Positions 18,259 to 30,200 of a DNA stretch of 64,000 bases are shown here, in pieces. The notes under the pieces are model-generated. The model searched no databases. It was not told where the DNA came from and saw only the letters and a program-made list of their open reading frames with translations. The DNA lies in assembly GCF_932526225.1 (NCBI RefSeq), contig NC_064047.1, positions 2,355,501 to 2,419,500 of the forward strand, read 5' to 3'. Both the position numbers and the translations under genes were made by a program. Each line of letters begins with the position of its first letter. Within the stretch, counting starts at the first letter, position 1. This DNA is from Nematostella vectensis (Eukaryota > Cnidaria > Anthozoa > Actiniaria > Edwardsiidae).

Positions 18259-19559
18259 CTACGGGACCACACAGACCTCCATCCCATACTTGCATTGCGC
18301 AGACAGTTCTGCGCAAGATAAGTGCAGGTATACATTTATGATCACATGATGTTGAACATGAAATGGTCGCTAGAAATAAACAATTAGATACACTCTTTTT
18401 TATATAAGAACGTCTAATTTTCATTTGAGGCTGGGCCGTTCTTCTTTTTGGAGCATTTTAAAGCTGAATATGTTCTTAAAATGAGAATATAATAGAGAAT
18501 TACACTAATGAATCAATAGCAATTATAAGGTTTGTTACTATGGGCACAATTTGATTCTGCATTTTAGAAGGCATCAGGACTAAAAAAAAAAACTATCTTT
18601 TGTTGTGTCTCGATTATCTGAGACTTAACTTGTAATGTTTTCATACACCTGCCAACAAAATTGGAAATAAAAAATTCCAGTTTAAAGGAATAAATTTATT
18701 TTAGGTCCCCTCTATAGCCAGATAAAATCTTTTTATATTATTTATTGCAATCAAACTGAGAATGCTACTCCAAACCAACACAAAACGGAAATGTTTTCTT
18801 TGACTTTTCCGTCCACAGGTCTACTACAATACCGTGCGTGCGAGCTCGCATGTTTCGACTTGAGTTTGTGTGTTCGTGACAGATTTTATTCGGCATACCC
18901 GGTCTCGCTTCACTTCCTACTCTCTCCGACTCCATCTAAATTTACAAGGTGTTAAACCGTTATTTGTCAAAAGTTTTTAAAAAATTGAGAAGGCAATAGA
19001 GAATAGAGAATGGAAAGATTGTCAATTCACTTGTCAGTTTCTGAGGTTTTCTATTTTTTTTATTTGATGTTCTCGGCTGATTTTTTTGTGAGTAAGTACT
19101 TATTCGTAGCTAAGAATTTCAGCTGTGAAATTAAAACGGCGACTATACTCGATTCAAAGAGTAAACGAAATAAAGAAAAAAATATAATACATAAGCTTAC
19201 GTTTGGTGGTTGATTAAAATTCGGTTAGTTAGGTTAATTGTCAAAGTAATTTTGAGTTAAAAAATCACTAAATAATACTTAACATAAAATAAAAAAATGC
19301 ACATACAGTGCAAAGCCTTATATTGTGCTATTCAACTATCAAAATTTAAGTACTTACTTGCTACAATTTCAGGGGAGAGTCTTTCATGAATCCGTAGCTT
19401 CAGTTGCAGTCTCGCTAACTTTCTTCTAAAACGCTCCATCGTGAATTCAGGTCCACTCGCATTACTCAAACACTGAATATATCGAATGTAAACGCATAAA
19501 TCCCTAGGTTTCGTGTTGCCGCCTTTCATATAGATGTTGTTGTACAGAGATCTTTCCAT
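18259..19559 (-). CDS. Putative two-exon small protein, not recognised
   Basis: Exon 1 runs from ATG 19559 to 19358 and ends at a strong donor (GTAAGTAC). It encodes a charged helical segment (MERFRRKLARLQLKLRIHER). The most plausible acceptor (GCGCAG) is at about 18309, and the joined frame closes at TAG 18259-18261, giving about 83 aa. I do not recognise a family, and the second exon is uncertain because any short open run would fit. The first exon has coding-like composition in contrast to the surrounding AT-rich DNA. Confidence 0.35.
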
Positions 19560-20712
19560 TGTTTCAGCTTTGCAGAGCAAATGACTTTAACAACACTTTT
19601 CACTATCTGAAGCACTTTGACTGGGTTGCCATTTTTATGTGGATAGATGTCGTGCCGACCTGCACGTCCAAAATTTGACATGCGCGCGCAACATCAAGGC
19701 ACAAAATACTATCAACGAAGCAAATAAATCATGCAGTTGAATAATACCACGTCCAAAATATCAAAAAAAATTCATAAACTAGCTGAAACAATTTTGGGAT
19801 CATGGCTTATGTTTCTGCTTTATTTTGTATGAAATTTGTGGTTTATTTTGAATACGTGACTTTGACAGCGCTAGCCTCCTTTTATGCATGTCAGAGTTCA
19901 CGGAGTTTATACTGTTTATAAGATATTTTCTCGCCAATAGAATGATCAGTTTCGCAATAAATACGTTGAACATTTTAATAGATTGTCTTTCTGTCTTATA
20001 TTGGCATTTACAAGCTTCTCGCGGTAAAAAGACGCATTGGTTAATGGTCTACTACAATCATGATATCTTTTATTGTTTTAGCAAAAACAGTTCCCAAAAA
20101 AATAATTGTGCTTTGTTGCCGGATAGGTTTACAAAAGATGTATTCAAACGACGCATATGTTACGTTAGTGATAGTTATAAAGTAGGGAGAAAACACTTTT
20201 CGGTTGATAAGGTGCATGGCTCGTGCGCGCTGGCACGATATTGCGACAAGTGCGGTTTCGAGTCCAACTGGCAAAATAAGTCAATCCAAATTTTGACATG
20301 AACAAAACAATGTCTCTTTTATAAGAACCTGTCTTTGCGATTTCTTTGAATAAACGTTTAATTGTATATTGTGTGTGTGTGCAACGTTAAAATTTAGATT
20401 GGAAAACGTGCAAGGTTTGTGAACAAAAATGACGTTGTAACGCAATACAGTAGTAACACAACGCTTGTAAACAAACATTATCGATGGGTTAGACAAATTA
20501 ATTTTTAAGGAAGGATTAAAAATTTGCCTTATGAACGTGCCATATATAGAGAGATACTTTCACTTTAAAAGCAATGGATTTCTTATGACATTTTAAAGTG
20601 TGCATTTTACGTGGGCTTTTCAATACCATCACGACACCAATGTCAATATTACCTCTCCTGTGTCACGTCCTGTGAGTCACTGGGGTCAAGCAACAAAACC
20701 ACGACCCAGACC

Positions 20713-20743
<31 letters not shown>

Positions 20744-23700
20744 AATGAAAACACGCTCACAGAAAATTCCATGTTCTCTCTTGTTTGTCTTGACACTAAT
20801 ATTATCGAAAAAAAAGCAATCCAATGGCAATTAGTTGCGCTTGGAATTGGCCAAAGAATGTCGTGGTGATTTCAGCGCCGTATCCTCATTATTAAACAAA
20901 TGTAGAAGAAAAGAAAACATATCCCTGGGGCTAATCAATTTACTGAGTGCCTTCTCTAGCTTGATAAGTATATATATTAATTGTAGCTTAATCCTACTGC
21001 AAATTAAACAATTCTTTCCTAGCTTCCCCCGCGTTAGGCGTCCTTGTAAAACATGCAACTAGGTGTTGTTGCCACTACAGACTGGTGAAGAGGCAAAATC
21101 TTCGAGACGTCTGTAATATCTAATCCTTTTTAGCGCTCTTCACATATCAGTTCGCTCCTAACCCCTCCCATTTTGCCTCGTTCTGTGCTTTGGACACGCA
21201 TGATAAAGAATATACTGATAAGCTGATAAGCTTCACGTTTACATGGTCTCTATGTCAACAGTGTTCCCCATTCCTGAGATGCTCATTATACTGTTAAAAC
21301 CTCATCCGGCCACCACAGGCAGGGTCCACAACCCTTGTGCGACGGCACAGACGCCAGACGAACTAATGATATTTCTCGCAAGACAGACGAAAGCCGCACC
21401 TTACCTACGGGCACTCAATACTTAACAACTTTCTAGAAACAAAGGCTTATTACCCTAAGTATTATTGCGTGACTCTTTTAACAAAGTGAAGAAAACTTCA
21501 ATAAAACGATGAAAAAAGATTCCCTCTTTTATTTCGTGACTACTTGAAGTATCTAGTATTTGATCACCTATCTGGTTTTATCCACCCTAAGGCGCATTTC
21601 AAAAGTGCTCCTCCCCCCTATTAAAGCGTTCGTTTCCGCACACACTTTGTGAATAGCGCTACCTCTTTGGGTCACTCTCAGGTTTTGCAGATCAATAAAC
21701 TCGCCAAGTCAAGCAAGCATGCGTGCTAGACAGACCGCTTTGTAAGACGTCGGTGAAACACAAAGGTTTTCTACAGCCCTGGAGAATTTGTTCTCTTTTT
21801 TTAAATGTGCTATAACCTACAATTATATTCAGGTCGGTACTCGCCATTGATTTTGATGCTTAAAAGCATGCGTGCTAGACATACCGTTTTGTAAAAGACG
21901 TCGGTCGGTCTTTATTGATGTGGTTTATGATGCAAACACGTGCGCCCGTTCCCGTGTATTGGGGAAACATTTGGCATGCATTAAGTACGCAATTATGAAT
22001 CTCAGAACATTAAAAAAATGAGAGCAAAAACGTGCATAGAATCTATGAGATAAACGTGCCGGTTGAAATACATATCGTTGGGTGCAAGTCTAGGTTCTGC
22101 TAATCATATGCACTTCTTCTTATCTTCGCTTAACAATGAAATGCTAATCAAACAAAATTATGCTAAATGAATATTGACCAATTTTACAAAAGCTTCACTC
22201 CAGTATATGCGAAGCTTAACCCGCAGCGCTTCATTGGTATTAGCAAAAAAGCGGAAAAAAGAACGTCCCAGGCTTCAAAAGCTGTAGCATTTTTGTTCAA
22301 ATGTCTGTAAACATTTTCACATGGTTTCAGGGGCCAGGATTCAGACTTATGCGTTACCCATGAACCACTGAAGGTGACGATTCAAGATTCTCGAGCCGTT
22401 TAAGGCGAGAGAAACCGGTAAACAACATTCTTAATTTGCGCGGGAGACTGGGACGAAGCTGCTACATGCTGGGAAGATTTTAGGCATCGAACGTTCCCTA
22501 GATGTGGTGGAGATTATGTATCCGGAAACAGAATTGTCAAAAAATTCCGTTTTCTGGCTTTCATTTAGTAGCACATCCAAATGCTTCCGACGCTATTTTG
22601 AATTGCTAATGCGCATTAGTTCCCGGATGCTGTGAGGCTTTCGGAAAGGTGACAAGTGACAAAGGTGTCATGTTTTTGCAACTCCATCCCGATAACTTGG
22701 CTGTGACGGACTAAACGATTTAAAAACGCAGACAATTGCTTCAAAAAAAAAAATTCACAAATCCATTTGATGTTACTGTTGTTTCAATTTTTTTTATGGC
22801 TCTAGTAATCTGTTTCATGTAAAATTTCAGAGATTTATACTAAATTTCCGGGCATGTTCAAATTGTGTATGCTATGAATTTGCAAGAAATCGCGAATTTG
22901 CAAGCGCTGCTCAGAAGACTCAGACCTATTTCCACCTATTTACGTAAACAGGTCAAAATATTTAGAATTAGTATTATAAGCAGCATGTCTTCATTCTGTT
23001 TTTTGAAGCGCCAGTTTTTGGCTTTTTTCGTAATCTGGTCACATGTCGACCAAGAAGTTCAAACTATTGTCAAAGATACTCAATTGAGTCCCGTACGATG
23101 GCGTTGATTACATGTTATTGAACACGTATTTGGTGTAATGAGCGATTCTCGATTATCTTGAGATTAAGTTTCATTTCCGCCTAATAACCGCATATGTAAG
23201 GTCGAGTGTGAGTCTTTTGAATGAAAGGAATTATGCCATATATTGACAGGGCTTGGAATAAATAAGTCAAGTAATTCGAGGCGGTAATGACTGGATTCAC
23301 GTCTCCACAGGCATTCCAAGCTCTCAGTATGTGATTATGAGTATGGAAAGTACTCAACTAAATAGCTTAGAATTTCATCCACACTACATAGAAAACACAA
23401 CAATCAATCAAGTACAAATATTATTGAGATTTTATTTCAGAGCAAAATGAATGGCTCATTTTAACTTTATATGTTTCCTACAAATTGAGTCAGATCACAT
23501 ACCCAGTGTGGGATCTTGGGAAACTTGTGACGTCTCTGTGAAAAAATGTTGCTAAGTCCATTAAAAATAATAATGAGTTGACTCATGACTTGAAAGATAT
23601 AAAAAAAAGACTTTAATAAAACAGAGTTTTTCGCGTAGACTAGCCCGATGGTAGAAAATTTAAGAGCATTCTACTTTTCGTGGGACTTTCAAAAAGAGAA

Positions 23701-24630
23701 ACAGGGTAGTGCATAACACTCAAGAACGCGTTCGACCTTTTGGGAAGAAAGTTGCAGGGAAAACGTGCGAAAAGGCTTACCTTTCGAGGGGATTGTGAAA
23801 GGCGATCTGTAAGCACGATCGTTGTTGAATTACTGTTCGACCAATTTTTAACAGTAAAAAAAATGGGATTCATTATTGGCTGTTTTGTTTTAAGGAACAC
23901 ATAGCTCCTACGTCTTTTATAAAAAAAATTAAATTGTACCTTTGAACCAAATTTTATTCAGCGGTCGCATCAATCGTTTGTGTTCTAGTTATCTTTTCTT
24001 GTCTATGTTGCGCGCGCATGAACGCAAGTGTGAGTCGCGACAGAAGGTAGAGGCATGATTTAGTGCACAACCTTTTAAAGTGCTTTGTCTAAGACGATAG
24101 GTCTTCAAAACCTCTCATTAGCTGAAAGCTGGCTCAATTCTTCTGTGTGGTTATTACTCTTATAGTAAACCGACAGAATGAGGTCATTTTATCTATGGAA
24201 ATAAATTTATTCTACTACTTAATCTTTGTTAGTCTTTTTTCGCATAGAAATAATACAGGTTGCGTGTGCCTTGGCACAGATGTGACAAAAGTATTTTTGC
24301 GTTCATCCTTCATCCTATATAGCCAATCAGGCAATCAGGCAATCAGGCCAGTACCCAGGATTACTCTTCGGGTGGAAGGGGGGGGGAGGCAATGCGAATT
24401 TTAAAAATCCCGTGGGGGTGGAGGTGGTGAGGGAGAGGAATTTTTATGCCATTGCAGTATCTCAACGGGGTGTTTTATTATCGGATTTGGCTACAAAAAT
24501 GTTTGACTAACAGATTTATGACATACCAGAGTGATCTTGAATGTCTCGCTTATGCATGGCTTTGTGAACAGAGAGGACGTCTATTGCGAAACAGAAGCTG
24601 CCCTCTGCACCCCACCCTCCCTCCCTGGGT
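19560..24630. other. 5-kb host region without recognised genes
   Basis: Several open frames (for example 19888-20301) are present, but none has a known motif, splice context or biased composition. A C-then-A tract lies at 20708-20744. The phrase GCATGCGTGCTAGACAGACC recurs in similar form at about 21717 and 21867, a small direct repeat. No RNA genes recognised. Confidence 0.4.
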
Positions 24631-24636
24631 ACAGGC

Positions 24637-25525
24637 ATGCGTAAAAGGAGAATGCGTAAAAGGAGAATGCGTAAAAGGAGAATGCGTAAAAGGAGAATGC
24701 GTAAAAGAAGAATGCGTAAAAGGAGAATGCGTAAAAGGAGAATGCGTAAAAGGAGAATGCGTAAAAGGAGAATGCGTAAAAGGAGAATGCGTAAAAGGAG
24801 AATGCGTAAAAGGAGAATGCGTAAAAGGAGAATGCGTAAAAGGAGAATGCGTAAAAGGAGAATGCGTAAAACTGGACCACCAGAATGCGTAAAAGGAGAA
24901 TGCGTAAAACTGGACCACCAGAATGCGTAAAGGTGGACCACCAGAATGCGTAAAGGTGGACCACCAGAATGCGTAAAATTGGGCCACCAGAATGCGTAAA
25001 AGTGGACCACCAGAATGCGTAAAAGTGGACCACCAGAATGCTTAAAAGTGGACCACCAGAATGCGTAAAAGTGGACCACCAGAATGCGTAAAAGTGAACC
25101 CCCAGAATGCGTAAAAGTGGACCACCAGAATGCGTAAAAGTGGACCACCAGAATGCTTAAAAGTGGACCACCAGAATGCGTAAAAAAGTGGACCACCAGA
25201 ATGCGTAAAAGTAGACCACCAGAATGGGTAAAAGTGGACCACCAGAATGCGTAAGAGTGGAGCACCAGAATGTGTAAAAGTGGACCACCAGAATGCGTAA
25301 AAGTGGACCATCAGAATGCGTAAAACTGGACCACCAGAATGCGTAAAAGTGGACCTCCAAAATACGTAAAAGTGGACCACCAGAATGCTCAGAAGTGGAC
25401 CACCAGAATGCTCAAAAGTGGACCACCAGAATGCGTAAAAGTGGACCACCAGAATACGTAAAAGTGGACCACCAGAATGCGTAAAAGTGGACCACCAGAA
25501 TGCGTAAAAGTGGACCACCAGAAGT
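24637..25525. repeat. Compound minisatellite: 15-bp array followed by 23-bp array
   Basis: 24637-24870 is about 15 tandem copies of GCGTAAAAGGAGAAT. From about 24871 the unit becomes GAATGCGTAAAAGTGGACCA+CCA (23 bp), in about 27 copies with scattered substitutions, and the two units interleave at the junction. All frames remain open on both strands because the units rarely create stops; I do not regard the resulting long frames as genes. Flanks on both sides contain AGTACCCAGGA followed by a G-rich run, suggesting the array grew inside a repeat element. Confidence 0.9.
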
Positions 25526-27067
25526 CACACGTTGGCTACCCAAGGCAGCAGGCAAGTACCCAGGACTGGCTGAGGGGGAGGGGAGGGGATGCGAAGTCAC
25601 AGGTATCATATCATATAGAAAATAGCATTTGACGTTCCTTTAATAAGGGAATGGCCAAAAATGGCGGCCGAGAAGGGTTCATATCAAACATATTCCCCAA
25701 GGATAGTGTCCTTCGTTTGCATTGCCTTATATGGTCATTGATGCCCATATTTAGAAGAGCTAAAGTTTTCCCGCTCCCTGATCTCCAGAAAATATGGTGA
25801 AAAATGCTGATTCCTGTCAATTTGAGACTCGTGGCAAGAATGTTTCCAAAAAAAACCTGACAGCTTGGTCAAATTTTTATCTCACTAATCTTGAAAAGCC
25901 CTTAGACCCAGGCCTCCCAGAGATTGACCGAGCGGGTTTGAAGGTCACCCAAATATTGATATGGCGCGTGGGCGTGTTCCCAGGATTGTCCGGGGGGGGG
26001 GGGGGCGCAGTCATAGGTATCACATGAAAACATCATAGTATTTAAAGATTCCATTATGTGTTTTTCCTATTTCTTATTAAAATTAAAATAAGAAATGCCC
26101 CCCTTTTTGTCCGCCAAGGGGGAACACATGCGCACCCTGTGCGTCCTCTGTTTACGCGCCTGGGATGGGCCATTAGATATTTGAGGATTTGGTCAGTCTA
26201 TCCATGTATATATCCATGCTTTTTTTCTTAGAACTTTAGTTTCAGTTACCAAAAATAGTTTTTTTTCTGCAGAATAATTTTTTTTGTCACTGCGAAGCTC
26301 TGGTCGATTATCCAGACCCCGTCCCTAAAGTCTGTCAAATATGTTACAAATAACATTCTAGAAGAACAAATCGAAAGATCATCAGTAAACTATTAAGAAG
26401 AATACAAATTCAAAAATTGTCGGGTAAGTATTTTCTAAATTTGATTACTGTTGTTTGAGATGGCGAGAGCTCTGCTTGTGTGTGCAGTGCTATTTCGCCA
26501 GTAGTAGCTGCTTTTTTTTGCCCCAATCGAAACGATAATGTCACGCGCAGCAACCTGTTTTGGCCGCTAGAACGGTTTCTTCCGCGAAAACTCCAAATCT
26601 TGAATTTTAACTGACTTTTTTTTTTCGCTTGATGGCTTAAGTTAAACCCGGGTCAAAAATTATAAGACACGAAAGGCTGTAACAAGATCGATGATGGGGT
26701 CGGATGGATTTACCGCAACCAGCTACCTTCCCACAAGGGACCATCTGTCTAGCACACCTGTTCCTACAGCTAAACAGGAGACTGACAGATGTCAATCAGA
26801 TACGTCAAGCATTTCTTCTAAAAATATAGCTGATTAAATAAACCCAGTAAGCCCTTGCTTCCCCGCCCCGCTGCCATGACGTGTCCAAAAAAAAGGAATG
26901 GGTAAAAATCAACTGATTTTGTTCTATCGAGATTGCTGACTTAAAGTGTCTCTGTCAGCCGCCATCTTGTCATCCCAGCACATTACCAAGTGTGAAAAAG
27001 CATCCATTTGCATCGCCGGATTTGGGAGGCATATTGCAATATTTGTTATTGAATTTAGTTGATGAAG
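25526..27067. other. Host DNA upstream of the oxidase gene
   Basis: Holds a G13 run at about 25990 within a repeat-like phrase (CCCAGGATTGTCCGGGG) and a T-rich portion around 26260-26290. No coding exon recognised. Confidence 0.4.
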
Positions 27068-27074
27068 TATAAAA
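27068..27074 (+). promoter_or_regulatory. Candidate TATA box of the oxidase gene
   Basis: TATAAAA lies about 165 bp before the initiator ATG at 27239, leaving room for a 5' untranslated region of roughly 135 bp. It is the only TATA-like box close to the gene start. Position only; no transcript evidence. Confidence 0.4.
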
Positions 27075-27238
27075 CATTGTTTTTAGATGTGTGAGTGACT
27101 TGGTCTCTTTTGATCTCTAGAGGGCTCCATGCGTCTAGGATGACGCATGATGTTTGTTAGGGCGTCTGGAGAGCTGTGTCAATAAAAATAAGCATTCCCA
27201 TCTCAAACCTCTGTAGACTCAACACTCTGCAATTCGCC

Positions 27239-30200
27239 ATGAAAGCGCTTACACTGTTGGTTCTCCTGGTGACAGGTAAAGCTCTAGACTTTCTCACTAG
27301 TAAAGCTCTTCCTAGCGAAGATTTCGTTGAAGGAGACGGAAAGGATGCGCACGTACGCGAGTGTTAAAATTAGAGCGAAGGAAACGCAAGAGGAAAAGAA
27401 AAAAAAAAGAAAACACTCCGTTTCTTGCATCTACATTTGCAGCTCCGTCGCTCCAATTTTCACACGCGAAGTGGTAATGCTTACGCCCCGCTTTCTTTTC
27501 TTTCCGGGCGGCTTTCCTAGTCAAAATAGGCCTAACTTTTGAAATGATAAATTAGTCCAATAAACATTTTTTGTCTTTTACTTTTTTTCAGGAGCTATAT
27601 GCACAGTAACAGTTACTGCAGGTACATACTGTTTAACAAAATCTTTAATATGTAGATTGCTTCGATTTGCAATAAGTGCCTTTTTTCTATAGCATTTCTT
27701 TTCTTACGCTTTCTTCTTATATGGTAACACATCCAAAAGAACACAGATCACGGGCTATCCGACTTCAAAATGAAGTCTACATTCTTGTTAGTGTTGCGTA
27801 AAGCACGTAACGACGCGCAATGTAACCGCCGCCACCTGGTAATGAGTACTAACACGACCCCCCGCGGCGTGTTTTTTTCCTTCCCAATGGGGGTCGTGTT
27901 ACTCAGGTAACAAGACTGTAGACTTCATTTCTGAGTCAGATTATCCTATAGCCTGTGCACAGATATCGCTTTCTGATTATCGATCAACCATTCTTTATTA
28001 TTATTGCTTATAATCTAGAATACCGCGGTTTATTTACAAGAAAATTTCAAAATGCCCATCCACGATTGAAGTCCAATGGGCGTCATTGGCCCTCTTCAAA
28101 AGGCATTTCTGGGTCAATCACCTGGTCGCTTATTCTCTTAAATTTATGCGGCCAATTGAGTTTATTAAGGTAAAGCCCCGTTTAAACAACGACAACATCA
28201 GTCAGATTACTAACACTCGGTTGACTACAAGACAAAAAAAAATAGACAGATTTTAGACGGGGTGCTTAGCTTAAAGGAAAAGTAGAAAGAAAACCAATGG
28301 ACAGCCTTTATTTGCTGCGGCCTGTAGATGTCCGCTAGGATGTGTGGATTTAGTCTTTGTAATAAGCTTTCTTTAGAACGGTCAAAATATCCCACGGAAA
28401 ACGCTTTGCTAAGTAGACAAATGACGACGTTGTTTTGTCCGATAGATATACACGATAACTTCTGTAAATACAAGCCTGATGGAGAGTACAGGGACCCCTA
28501 TGACGCTTGCAGAGGCTTCATTCACTGTCACAATTATAACGCCTCCTACAAGCCGTGCCCAGGTGGCCTGCTGTACAATGAGACGACCAAGCAGTGTGAT
28601 TGGCCACGCAACGTGGACTGTCCAATGGGTGAGTGACACGTGTTTTGACATCATTGGTTTATGTGCTTTTAGCTTTCAGATTTCTGGCTCGAATAATGGT
28701 AATGTCCCTAAAGTGCAAGTGCCTCAAACCTAGGTGGCGCATTTAGATGAAGCGTTACTTTGTGATGCATTTGTCTTCTGCCGATGTGTTTCGGTCTCGA
28801 TTCCATGTTATTTACACTGAACATTTTCAGTCTTAAAATGCTAAGTGAACAAAAACTACCCAGTCTTAAATGAAATTCGACGTTTTTATAAAAAAGAGTG
28901 TATACGACCCCCAAAAGCATGTCTATTTCTATGTCTTCAAGGAAACAGGGACGGAAAGGGTAAGAATACTCGTCCCGTCTCTCGACTCCATTGCTGACCA
29001 AAACGTCTTCTCTTTTATAGGTAACCTTGACTGCGGTGTGGGTATCGTCGGTGGCGGATTCTCCGGTCTGTACCACGCATATCAGCTGCTCAAAACCGGC
29101 AAAGAGACGAGCGTTTGTGTTTTCGAAGAAGATTCGCGACTCGGTGGACGCATCTGGGATCATGCCTTTAAGGAGGCTCCAAACGTCGCTGTTGGTAACG
29201 TGCAACAGTACTATTTCAGCGGCTAAAAAATAGGCCATTTCTTCTTTAACTTCTCTGCTTTGTCTTTATCCTCTTTTCTTACTCTTTCTCTTTATTCTCC
29301 CTTTTTTTCCTTTTTTTCCTCTTTTCTAGATTTTTTCTCATGACCTCGATCTCTCTTTCCTGTAGGCCTTGGTGCTTGGAGAATCGATAAAAAGCATCCG
29401 GTTATGATGTAAGTTCTGTATAACTCATAGTAAGTTCTATATATATAACATATAACTCTATTTCCTTAGGTAGCGTTACCATGTACACCCGACTCGTAAA
29501 TGCAAGAATTGAGTGTCTAAGTTAGCCAGGAAACTATTCATCAGTTGCGCAAATTCCTAAACCTACGACAAACTAGGACATTACATTTTGTACGCTCGTA
29601 CGAGCAAATCTTAATCGCCGGCTGAAAATCGCCAGGACTGCTGCCGCGGCGATATCTAAGACGTCTGATTCGTTCAATACTGGCGATCAAATTCGCTGAC
29701 GATCACCGGCGATTGAATTTGCTAATACGAGCGTAGAAAATCACCTAGTGTTTCGTAGGCTTTTTACCAATTCTTACATCAGTCTATATACCTTTTTTGG
29801 CCTCCTTAAAAGCTTGTCACACCAACCAATCTATCAAAATTTCTTTTTGTGGAACACTTGTTTTTTTTCATAGCAAACACCTTGCCGAGCTTGAAATAAG
29901 TCACGTTGAATGGAGTTTTATTGAGCCTAGCCTAATAGAGTCACGTGGTATCGTCGCTAACAACCACGAGGACATCAAGAAGGCTTTCCCCTACCTTAAG
30001 GCACACAGGAAGTTTGGTCCTATGTCGAGCAGTGAGCTGTTGAGCTACGCACTGAAGCCTGAGCACGCGGCAAACGCGGAGAGCTATGCCACCGTGAATA
30101 CATACGTCTCGAATCACATTACACACGAAGGGGCCGAGTACTTGTCTGAGCTGTACGGATACAAAGGTTAGAAGAGGTGATACAGTTTATATGATGGTGA

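Noticed and set aside
19888..20301. 137-codon plus-strand frame with scattered cysteines
   Set aside because: No recognisable domain, non-ATG start, and no splice or promoter context; composition is like the surrounding non-coding DNA.
24516..25518. Long overlapping frames on both strands (up to 249 codons)
   Set aside because: Product of 15-bp and 23-bp tandem units, all frames open simultaneously, no unique domain.
24637..25525. CRISPR-like array
   Set aside because: Units are contiguous tandem copies without unique spacers, and the genome is eukaryotic.
28708..29238. Minus-strand frame of 176 codons
   Set aside because: Antisense of oxidase exon 4, which carries the FAD-binding motif in the plus strand.
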